DNA from: Firmicutes bacterium AM31-12AC
GTDB taxonomy: Bacteria > Bacillota > Clostridia > Lachnospirales > Lachnospiraceae
Reading direction: 5' to 3'
DNA length: 45,402 bases
Assembly (NCBI GenBank): GCA_003480425.1
Contig: QUJA01000020.1
Span: forward strand, 1-45,402
In this document: piece after piece, positions 7,525-13,891 of the stretch
How positions within the stretch are numbered: position 1 is the first letter of the stretch
How the letters are laid out: every line of letters begins with the position of its first letter
Position numbers and translations under genes: made by a program
Notes under the pieces: model-generated
Told to the model about the DNA's origin: nothing
Databases searched by the model: none
Seen by the model: only the letters and a program-made list of their open reading frames with translations

Positions 7525-7911
7525 ATGAGAACAAAAAACAAAGATAAAGAACTAAATCACAGACATTTTGTTGCAGTACGACTGACAGATGTCGAACTCA
7601 ATTTGCTGGATCAAGGAGCTACTTGTTTTTCAATCTCACGATCTGAATATCTGAGAAAACTTCTGCTTGAGAAGCAAATCAATCATCAGATTAAAGTTGT
7701 TGCAGACATGAACGATCTCAGAAAACTGGTCAGTGAATATGGAAAGATTGGATCGAATCTCAATCAGATTGCCAAGCATTTTAACAGTGGTGGCAGTCAG
7801 TCACGTGCTATAGAAAATGAGATTCATCAGTGCATCACGGACTTATTCCTATTAAGAAAAGAGGTACTGAAACTGGCAGGTGGTATGAATGGCAATCGTA
7901 AAACACATTAA
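7525..7911 (+). CDS. mobC: MobC-family relaxosome accessory protein
   Basis: 128 aa. The N-terminal part (NHRHFVAVRLTDVELNLLDQ, ISRSEYLRKLLL) is a ribbon-helix-helix DNA-binding region. The C-terminal part (YGKIGSNLNQIAKHFNSGG, LRKEVLKL) is the conserved MobC motif region. MobC proteins bind near oriT and help the relaxase open the DNA. GGAAGGAGGAG precedes the ATG. Its end overlaps the relaxase start by 23 nt, so the two are translationally coupled. Codons 1-21 are shared with the decayed copy at 1443. Confidence 0.9.
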   Translation: MRTKNKDKELNHRHFVAVRLTDVELNLLDQGATCFSISRSEYLRKLLLEKQINHQIKVVADMNDLRKLVSEYGKIGSNLNQIAKHFNSGGSQSRAIENEIHQCITDLFLLRKEVLKLAGGMNGNRKTH

Positions 7912-9442
7912 AAGCAGAAATGCAAATTACTCGGCTGCTATCAATTATCTTCTGTTTGAACATGATGAAAAAACCGGGAAAAAGATTGTAGATGAATCCG
8001 GACGAAGCATCCTGCGAAAAGAGTTTTATATGGATGGACTGAACTGTGATCCGATGTCTTTTGACAAGGAATGCGAACTGACAAATGCTCATTTTCACAA
8101 AAATAAGAAACGTGAAGATATCAAAAGTCACCACTACATTATCAGCTACGATCCAGCCGATGTTACAGAAAATGGACTTACCGGCGAGAGAGCACAAGCA
8201 ATCAGTTTGGAACTTGCAAAGCAGATGTTTCCTGGATATCAGGCACTGGTAGTTACTCACACCGATGGCCACAATGAATCCGGAAATATCCATACTCACA
8301 TCGTCATCAACAGTGTGAGGAAGACTGCAGTGGAAAGGCAGCCATATATGGATAAACCACATGAGGAAGCCGCCGGTTACAAGCATCGTTCCACTGATAA
8401 ATTCATGAGCACTTTTAAGAAAACTGTCATGGATCGGTGCCAACAGGAAGGACTTCACCAGATAGATCTTCTTGCTCCGGCTGAAAGAAAAATCACGCAG
8501 AAAGAGTATCAGGCACAGAAACACGGCCAACAAAAACTTAATGAGATCAATCAGAAAATCATCGAAGATGGTCTCAAACCAACATCCACCGTGTTCCTTA
8601 CACAGAAAGAATATTTACGAAATGCGATTGATGAATGTGCTGCCACATCCAATAGTTTTGATGAATTCCAATCTAAACTTCTGGAACAATTTCAGATCTC
8701 TGTGATTGAGCATCGTGGCAGATACAGCTATCTTCATCCTGATCGACAGAAGCGGATTACTGAACGTGCACTGGGAACACGATATGGAAAAGAACACCTG
8801 GAACAGACCTTCTTACGCAAGGATCCATTGACCATTCTCTACGTCAGATCTCACCTTCGCCTGGTTGTAAATCTCCAGACAAATGTGAAAGCAATGCAGA
8901 GCCCGGCTTATGCTCATCGGGTAAAACTTTCTAACCTGCAGCAAATGGCAAATACCATTATCTATGTGCAGGAGCATGGATTTGATACGCAGTCAGATTT
9001 GAAAAATACACTGCTTGCAGCAAAGCAGGAACTGAAAGAAATGCAGACACAGTTTGCTCAGCATCGGTCCAATCTAAGGACTCTCAACGATCAGATCCGC
9101 TACACCGGACAGTACTATGCAAACAAGGAAGTTTATTCCCAATTTTCAAATGCAAAGTACAAAGGAAAGTACCGGAAAGAACATGCGAAAGAAATTCAGA
9201 AATATGAAGAAGCCAGAGATTGGCTGAGATCCTTTTATCAGGATGGAAAGATGACAAGCCTAAAAACCCTGACTTTACAAAAAGAAAAACTGCAACAGCA
9301 GATAGCTTCCGAAGAAGAAGCAATAAGCAGCTTGAAAGAAAAATTAAAAGATCTGGACACTGCCGATCAGAATGTTGATGCCATTCTTCAGATGCAGATT
9401 CCAGAACCAGTGAAATCAAAAACCAAAGATCTCGAACGATAA
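7889..9442 (+). CDS. MobP/MobQ-type relaxase
   Basis: 517 aa. The N-terminal relaxase domain (about 1-250) carries SHHYIISYDP and the metal-binding HxH motif in NIHTHIVINSVR; Tyr-19 or Tyr-20 in NANYSAAINYLL is the likely nicking residue by family analogy. The C-terminal half is long, helical and charged, with coiled-coil stretches around residues 385-500. The enzyme would nick oriT, stay attached to the 5' end and be exported through VirD4 and the type IV channel. A Shine-Dalgarno-like GGCAGGTGG lies inside mobC. Residues from about 65 on are partly duplicated in the decayed copy at 1443-2072. Confidence 0.92.
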   Translation: MAIVKHIKSRNANYSAAINYLLFEHDEKTGKKIVDESGRSILRKEFYMDGLNCDPMSFDKECELTNAHFHKNKKREDIKSHHYIISYDPADVTENGLTGERAQAISLELAKQMFPGYQALVVTHTDGHNESGNIHTHIVINSVRKTAVERQPYMDKPHEEAAGYKHRSTDKFMSTFKKTVMDRCQQEGLHQIDLLAPAERKITQKEYQAQKHGQQKLNEINQKIIEDGLKPTSTVFLTQKEYLRNAIDECAATSNSFDEFQSKLLEQFQISVIEHRGRYSYLHPDRQKRITERALGTRYGKEHLEQTFLRKDPLTILYVRSHLRLVVNLQTNVKAMQSPAYAHRVKLSNLQQMANTIIYVQEHGFDTQSDLKNTLLAAKQELKEMQTQFAQHRSNLRTLNDQIRYTGQYYANKEVYSQFSNAKYKGKYRKEHAKEIQKYEEARDWLRSFYQDGKMTSLKTLTLQKEKLQQQIASEEEAISSLKEKLKDLDTADQNVDAILQMQIPEPVKSKTKDLER

Positions 9443-9471
9443 CTATTACAAAACAAAGGAGGAACTATCAC

Positions 9472-9798
9472 ATGACACAAGAAGAATTTAATGTTGTATT
9501 TGAACTTCAGATGAGAAAGTGTGCCGATATTCTGGCACATAAAAAGAAAGAATATACCGGTGATAATATTGACCGCCTCAGTGCATTCAAGATTGCTGCC
9601 GCTTTACAGAACTGTGATCCAAAAGCAGCACTGGCCGGCATGATGTCGAAACATGTCGTATCCCTTTACGATATGTGTTATTCCACTCTGTTACATTTTG
9701 ACATGGAACAGTGGGATGAAAAAATCACAGACTGCATCAATTATCTGATCCTTTTAAAAGCTCTGGTAAAGGAGGAACAGGCCTATGGATCACATTGA
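9472..9798 (+). CDS. MazG-like / Nmad1-type nucleotide-related protein
   Basis: 108 aa, all-helical in outlook. KKKEYTGDNIDRLSAFKIAAALQ, ALAGMMSKHVVSLYDM and the C-terminal EKITDCINYLILLKAL resemble small phage proteins of the all-alpha NTP pyrophosphatase (MazG-like, DUF1599) type, where E/D pairs bind metal and nucleotide. The assignment is by pattern only. AAAGGAGG precedes the ATG, and its end overlaps the thyX start. With ThyX and dUTPase following, a role in removing unwanted nucleotides or guarding the dUTP/dTTP balance is plausible. Confidence 0.5.
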   Translation: MTQEEFNVVFELQMRKCADILAHKKKEYTGDNIDRLSAFKIAAALQNCDPKAALAGMMSKHVVSLYDMCYSTLLHFDMEQWDEKITDCINYLILLKALVKEEQAYGSH

Positions 9799-10564
9799 AA
9801 CAGCTATCTTAAACCGCTATGGAATCCGGGAAGCAGAACAAAATATGGTCTTTGCTGCCAGGCTCACACAACACGGTCATACGATTCAGAGCATGGCAGA
9901 TCTGATGGACCTTTACCATCAATCCTACAGTCAGAAGACCGTAGAAAACATTGCGGGGCTTCCACATCCAACCGTACAGAAATTCATGGTCATTACCGTG
10001 GCTGTTGTTGGTGCAAGCAGACGCTTCCTGGCACAGATCACAAGGCATCAGAACGAAGTAAAGTACATGAGTGCATCTCTGCAGTACAGCAATTATTCCG
10101 GTCACGCTGCATTTGCTATTCCATATGGGATCATGAAAGCAGATAAAGAAATCCAGGATATTTACAAAAAAAGCTGTCAGTCAGATCTGGACCACTATAC
10201 AGAACTCTGTGCCTTAGGCATTGATCATGATTCAGCCGGATATGCCACACCTCAGGGACTTCGAAACGTACTGATCATCAGTGCAACGCCTTACCAGTGG
10301 AAGCATATGATCGGTCAGAGAACCTGCAGAAGAAATACGGATGAAACAAGGATTGTGATGCTACAGATCTGGCAGAGATTGTACAAATTAAGCCCGATTC
10401 TTTTTGCACCGGATCTGACCGGTCCATTCTGTCAGAGAGGAAACTGTATGGAAAAACAGATGTCCTGCCAGAATCCTATTTCAAAACTTTGGATACCGTC
10501 AGATATCTTAAAAGCAGATTATCCATTGCTCATCAGAAGGGAGGTGAGCAGCCATAAAGATTAA
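9785..10564 (+). CDS. thyX: FAD-dependent thymidylate synthase (ThyX)
   Basis: 259 aa. SRRFLAQITRHQNEVKYMSA followed by SLQYSNYSG matches the ThyX signature (RHRx7S-type), in a variant form: RHQ in place of RHR and one residue longer before the Ser. Near the C-terminus PYQWKHMIGQRTCRRNTDETR matches the family's substrate-binding region. ThyX makes dTMP from dUMP using methylene-tetrahydrofolate, FAD and NADPH. AAAGGAGG lies before the ATG. It overlaps the MazG-like gene upstream and the dUTPase downstream, so it is part of one rightward operon with mobC and the relaxase. The C-terminal tail has several Cys (CQRGNCMEKQMSC) beyond the usual core. Confidence 0.85.
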   Translation: MDHIETAILNRYGIREAEQNMVFAARLTQHGHTIQSMADLMDLYHQSYSQKTVENIAGLPHPTVQKFMVITVAVVGASRRFLAQITRHQNEVKYMSASLQYSNYSGHAAFAIPYGIMKADKEIQDIYKKSCQSDLDHYTELCALGIDHDSAGYATPQGLRNVLIISATPYQWKHMIGQRTCRRNTDETRIVMLQIWQRLYKLSPILFAPDLTGPFCQRGNCMEKQMSCQNPISKLWIPSDILKADYPLLIRREVSSHKD

Positions 10565-10967
10565 ACTGATTGACTTTGGTCTGAAAGCAGATCATTATCC
10601 CTTCCGGCCACATGAAAATGATGCCGGTGCTGATGTATTCATGCCTTATGATTGCGTATTAAAACCAGGTGAGGTTGCAAGAATTCCACTTGGATTTGGT
10701 CTTATCATCCCCGATGGATTTGCCGGATATGTCTTTCCACGAAGCAGCATGGCAGCAAAAGGACTGGTATGCGAACTTCCACCGATCGACTCCGGTTACC
10801 GTGGTGAGATCCATGCCATTATCAGCAACGTAAGCACATCTTCTCAGACCATTCATAAAGACACACGCGTCGGTCAGCTGGTGATTACACCAGTCGTGAT
10901 CGCAGATTTTGTCCTGGACCTTGGTAATGAACGAGGAACCGGGGCTTTTGGAAGTACAGGAGAATAA
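10554..10967 (+). CDS. dut: dUTP pyrophosphatase, apparent AUA start
   Basis: 137 aa if read from ATA at 10554. All dUTPase motifs are present: motif 1 ENDAGADVF, motif 2 PRSSMAAKGL, motif 3 IDSGYRGEIHAII, motif 4 RVGQLVI and the C-terminal motif 5 RGTGAFGSTG. The first ATG (10641) would drop motif 1 and cannot be the start. Between the upstream in-frame stop and motif 1 there is no ATG, GTG or TTG before the family-typical IKLIDFG. ATA-AAG-ATT-AAA sits 6 nt after a perfect GGAGGTGA, exactly where ATG would be expected. The enzyme hydrolyses dUTP to dUMP, the substrate of the ThyX encoded just before it. Confidence 0.82.
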   Translation: MKIKLIDFGLKADHYPFRPHENDAGADVFMPYDCVLKPGEVARIPLGFGLIIPDGFAGYVFPRSSMAAKGLVCELPPIDSGYRGEIHAIISNVSTSSQTIHKDTRVGQLVITPVVIADFVLDLGNERGTGAFGSTGE

Positions 10968-10971
10968 TACT

Positions 10972-11250
10972 ATGATTACATTTGGAAGAAAATTAAAACA
11001 CTTAAGACAGAAAAATCATCTCACCCAGAAAGAACTCGGCATGGCTGTTGGATTTCCAGAAAGCTGTGCTGATGTCCGGATTTCTCAGTATGAAAGCGAT
11101 GTCCGAACACCGAAAGAGGATCTTATGAAACTCTTCGCATCAAAACTCGGTGTTCCGGTTGAACTCTTTACCGTACCGGTACTCTCAGAACCCAGGGAGT
11201 ATGAGGCAGCGGAGTATTGGAGATATGAGTTAGGGGCAGAACTAGATTAA
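10972..11250 (+). CDS. XRE-family helix-turn-helix regulator
   Basis: 92 aa. The Cro/CI-type HTH is visible in FGRKLKHLRQKNHLTQKELGMAVG...RISQYESDVRTPKEDLM, about residues 4-55, followed by a short tail. ATG at 10972 is preceded by AGGAG and lies 5 nt after the dUTPase stop. An earlier in-frame ATG at 10909 lies inside the dUTPase gene and is not supported. It is the last gene of the mob/nucleotide operon, directly before a terminator, and may regulate that operon. Confidence 0.85.
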   Translation: MITFGRKLKHLRQKNHLTQKELGMAVGFPESCADVRISQYESDVRTPKEDLMKLFASKLGVPVELFTVPVLSEPREYEAAEYWRYELGAELD

Positions 11251-11268
11251 GTGTCATAATACTGAAAT

Positions 11269-11293
11269 GAGGCAACGGCTTTTCCGCTGCCTC
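11269..11293 (+). terminator. Rho-independent terminator of the mob/nucleotide operon
   Basis: Stem GAGGCA(A)CGG/CCG(C)TGCCTC with a short T-rich loop, 18 nt after the HTH gene stop and followed by a pyrimidine-rich tract with a late T6 run. Confidence 0.7.
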
Positions 11294-11381
11294 TCTCTTA
11301 TCATTTTTTGGGGTAATAATTGAAAATATCCTGCGTTGAGCAATCCTCTTTTTCTGCGCTTTATCTGCATATCTATATATT

Positions 11382-11810
11382 TCATTTTATTTCTGTTCCA
11401 TCGATAAAAAGCACATATTTATCTAGATTATGAACAATATCATAATCTTTTCCATATTCAATCGTTCTAAATTCTATCTGCATAATGGATTTTCCATTTT
11501 CGATATCTTCTTTCCAAGAATATACGGTCATATCAAGGCTGGTTGCATATCCATGATCTGTAGAAAATTTTATTGAATGAAATGAATTCTCTTTGTACAT
11601 TTTTAAAAGCAGTCTTGCAAATGCTTCTTTATCAGAAATATTTTTTCTGTTAGCAACTACTGTAAGATTTTCATCTCTATTCATAGAAAAACTGCCAACT
11701 ACATCTGGCTCACCTTCTTTATACTTTAATAAGCTTTTTCCAATTATCATTCCAACAATAATCGAAAAAACGATAGCAACAAATACAAGTGTTATATTAT
11801 TTTTCTTCAT
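11382..11810 (-). CDS. Membrane-anchored protein of unknown function
   Basis: 142 aa: one N-terminal membrane anchor (ITLVFVAIVFSIIVGMIIG) and an extracytoplasmic part of about 115 residues with mixed alpha/beta character. No lipobox Cys is seen and no family was recognised. It has its own upstream region, which contains the same CTTTAGAAC motif (11842-11850) found twice before the HTH gene at 11926-12240. It is therefore a likely target of that regulator. Confidence 0.6.
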   Translation of the reverse strand: MKKNNITLVFVAIVFSIIVGMIIGKSLLKYKEGEPDVVGSFSMNRDENLTVVANRKNISDKEAFARLLLKMYKENSFHSIKFSTDHGYATSLDMTVYSWKEDIENGKSIMQIEFRTIEYGKDYDIVHNLDKYVLFIDGTEIK

Positions 11811-11841
11811 TTTATTAAGTTCCTCAGAATTATATATAAGT

Positions 11842-11850
11842 CTTTAGAAC
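11842..11850 (+). promoter_or_regulatory. CTTTAGAAC operator-like motif upstream of the membrane-anchored gene
   Basis: Third occurrence of the motif that flanks the neighbouring HTH regulator gene; it lies about 32 nt upstream of the 11810 start, next to an AT-rich stretch that could serve as -10. Confidence 0.45.
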
Positions 11851-11886
11851 TACTATATCATATTTTCACGTTAAACCAAATAAAAA

Positions 11887-11906
11887 AGAAGAGCAATAAG
11901 CCCTTC
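11887..11906 (-). terminator. Terminator of the HTH regulator gene
   Basis: Minus-strand stem GAAGGGC/GCTCTTC (one mismatch) followed by T6, about 20 nt after the regulator's stop. Confidence 0.65.
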
Positions 11907-11925
11907 CATCTTCTTATTCATGTAT

Positions 11926-12240
11926 TTATTCCACCAATGCCCTCACCGCATTGATAATTCTCTGTTGCTTTTCTTTAGGTAGTTTCTCTATCATTTCAGA
12001 TAACTCATTCGTAACGCCAGTAACCGAATGTGTCACAACATCAATCAATAGTGTATCTGCTGAAACATCTAATGCATTTGCAATCGCAATAAAGGTATCA
12101 AGTTTTGTTACTTTCAGTCCTCTCTCTATAACACTTACATGAGTTGGACTTAAGCTTACCAGTGCTGCCAATTCTTCTTGTGTAAGATTCTTAGCTTCCC
12201 TTGCAGCTTTTATTCTCTGACCAACCGCCTTTAAATCCAT
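11926..12240 (-). CDS. XRE-family helix-turn-helix regulator
   Basis: 104 aa: the N-terminal HTH (VGQRIKAAREAKNLTQEELAALVSLSPTHVSVIERGLK, about 5-45) is followed by LDTFIAIANALDVSADTLL, the usual capping helices, then a helical tail. AAAGGAGGTG precedes the ATG. The upstream region has two copies of CTTTAGAAC, one overlapping the Shine-Dalgarno site, so it probably represses itself. The same motif stands before the gene at 11382-11810. It is not in an operon with the transfer genes. Confidence 0.85.
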   Translation of the reverse strand: MDLKAVGQRIKAAREAKNLTQEELAALVSLSPTHVSVIERGLKVTKLDTFIAIANALDVSADTLLIDVVTHSVTGVTNELSEMIEKLPKEKQQRIINAVRALVE

Positions 12241-12251
12241 TGTGACACCTC

Positions 12252-12341
12252 CTTTAGAACGATAATTCGGTCTAAAACTAGTATAACGATTGATCTTTAA
12301 AACATACAGAATCTACAGATTGTTAACTTGTTCTTTAGAAC
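12252..12341 (-). promoter_or_regulatory. Promoter region of the HTH regulator with two operator-like sites
   Basis: CTTTAGAAC occurs at 12252-12260, overlapping the ribosome binding site, and at 12333-12341 within GTTCT-TT-AGAAC, a palindrome. Between them a TATACT -10 element is visible on the minus strand; the -35 is weak. Confidence 0.5.
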
Positions 12342-12357
12342 TATTTTAAATTAAAAA

Positions 12358-12387
12358 GGCCCAAAAGGGCACTTTCCCTTTTGAGCC
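12358..12387 (-). terminator. Terminator at the end of the long leftward transfer region
   Basis: A strong stem on the minus strand, GGCTCAAAAGGG/CCCTTTTGGGCC with a 6-nt loop, followed by TTTTT. It is the first clear terminator after the leftward gene series that begins near 30 kb, and could also act rightward. Confidence 0.8.
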
Positions 12388-12464
12388 TATACACTTTATC
12401 AGCTAACGTATTTTGCTTTCATTTTTTCTCATGGTCATGAGGCTTTTTTCTCTTAAATCGCATT

Positions 12465-12754
12465 CTATGAATCCTTCGATTGCTCTTTCTGTTCTTCAAT
12501 AATTCGTTCGGTTGCTTTATGAATTCTATCCTTGGAATAGGGTGGTCTTAAATTCAATGATAACCGCCCTTTTTTAATCATATACGTTTCACTACCATCT
12601 CCGAAGATCCTTTCAACCAGCAATCATCCGGATACTTCTCCGCAAAAGACCTCAACCGTTTCTGCAAGTTCTGATTGAAGGTATACACATCATAGAATCC
12701 ATCATCTTCATTAGTCAGAATAATCGTTTCTTTTTCACACTTTAACCTTCGCAT
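12465..12754 (-). pseudogene. Small conserved ICE gene with a one-base frameshift
   Basis: From ATG at 12754 the frame gives MRRLKCEKETIILTNEDDGF, then FNQNLQKRLRSFAEKYPDDC, and hits a stop after 58 codons. The continuing part (VERIFGDGSETYMIKKGRLS, then NLRPPYSKDRIHKATERI) lies in another frame, ending at TAG 12465-12467. The span of 290 nt is one base short of 97 codons; the shift lies near 12615-12622. The pattern (EKYP...Y.IKK...RPP) matches a short protein commonly found at the end of Tn1549-like transfer regions, of unknown function. It begins 4 nt after the restored end of the YodL-type gene. Confidence 0.7.
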
Positions 12755-12757
12755 ATT

Positions 12758-13641
12758 CTATCCCCGCTTTCTTTCCATTTCCTGATCCAGGTACTTTGGT
12801 ATCGGCTTTCCGGACCGGCGAGCAATGGCAATCTGTTTCTGATGCAGTCGTTTGATTACGGACCTCGTTTCTTAGGTTTATTATTTTGTTGATTTCGGGA
12901 CGTCTGTTTGTTATTGCGTGCATCAGAAATTTTTTCTAGGTTCTTCTTCTGATTATTCACCAGACCGTCCACCATATCATAGTTAGCTTCTGTACCAGAT
13001 TCTCTGCTTCGTTCATAAGTGCCGTTCTGGTAGAATTTCTGGTAATGTTCCAGACGGATTTTACCATCTTGTTTTAGCTGTTCGACCGGATTTAGCGGTA
13101 CCTGCTGTTGGATGTAATCATGAATCTTTTGTTTTGTCTTTTCATCGAATTTCTTACATTCTTCGACAACCATTTTTCCATAAGCATCCAGGATAACACC
13201 CTGGGCCTGATCTCGGTATACCTGATGTTCCATCAAATAAAACTGTTTTCCATCAATAATGACGGTGTCTGTTGCAATCCAGTTCCCCTTTTTCCCATCA
13301 ATCTGATAATTCTCAGTTTCCATAGTGATCAGTGCACCGGATGTGTTGATACGAATAAATCCGGCCAGATACTGTGGATAGTTCTCATCTACATAGTAGC
13401 AGCTGATTTCTCCATTCTTGTTCAATACGAGCACGTCACTGACTTCGCATTGATTTTTCGTCCGTTTCCAGATGTCAGCGACTTTTTCATTTTCCTGCAT
13501 TTCATGAATCGAGATTAATCGGTAATTTTCGACAGTAATCGACACATTCTGCTGTCTTGCCTCTTGGTATGGCAGATGCCACAGTGCTTTTCCTGCTGTC
13601 TGCTGATCTACTCGGTAGACTGCAAATTGATTAAGCTTCAT
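12758..13641 (-). pseudogene. YodL/DUF4316-type ICE protein with a C-terminal frameshift
   Basis: The open frame (start ATG 13641, GGAGG 9 nt upstream) encodes about 261 aa: a YodL-like N-terminal domain (KLNQFAVYRVDQ, ISIHEMQENEKVADIW, VSDVLVLNKNGEISCYYVDE) and a DUF4316-like part (AGFIRINTSGALITMET, WIATDTVIIDGKQFYLMEH). It stops at 12856, but the expected family ending, RLHQKQIAIARRSGKPIPKY, continues in another frame to a TAG at 12758-12760. The span is 884 nt, one base short of 295 codons. Loss of the last 35 or so residues may be tolerated. The role is unknown; such proteins accompany conjugative elements. Confidence 0.78.
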
Positions 13642-13891
13642 AGGCATCATCCTCCAAGTTATTCAGATAATAATTCAGATCCAGAGAATAGTAGTATTTG
13701 TCTTCGATCTGCTGTAATTTTCCAACTGTAGAATTGATGATCTCAATCATTTCATCATTCTCAGGATCACTTTCTTCCTGTTCCAAAACTTCCAAAGCTT
13801 CTTTCAGTGTTTGGATTGTTTCTTCCTTTGTGTGCTGCTGGAAGATAGCAGTAATAGTCAGTTCGTTTTCTTCCAGGTTTACATTTCTCAT
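13631..13891 (-). CDS. Transposon-transfer assisting (TTRAP)-like protein
   Basis: 86 aa, acidic and helical. ELTITAIFQQHTKEETIQTLKEAL followed by a stretch ending MIEIINSTVGKLQQIED fits the TTRAP family found next to antirestriction genes in Tn1549-like elements; function not established. Its ATG overlaps the stop of the RadC-ArdC-YodL gene (ATGA) and its end overlaps the YodL-type gene start, so all three are translationally coupled. Confidence 0.65.
   Translation of the reverse strand: MRNVNLEENELTITAIFQQHTKEETIQTLKEALEVLEQEESDPENDEMIEIINSTVGKLQQIEDKYYYSLDLNYYLNNLEDDAYEA

Noticed and set aside
10641..10967. Starting the dUTPase at the first ATG (10641)
   Set aside because: It would delete motif 1 (DAGADV), and there is no ribosome binding site there; the ATA at 10554 has one and restores the family N-terminus.
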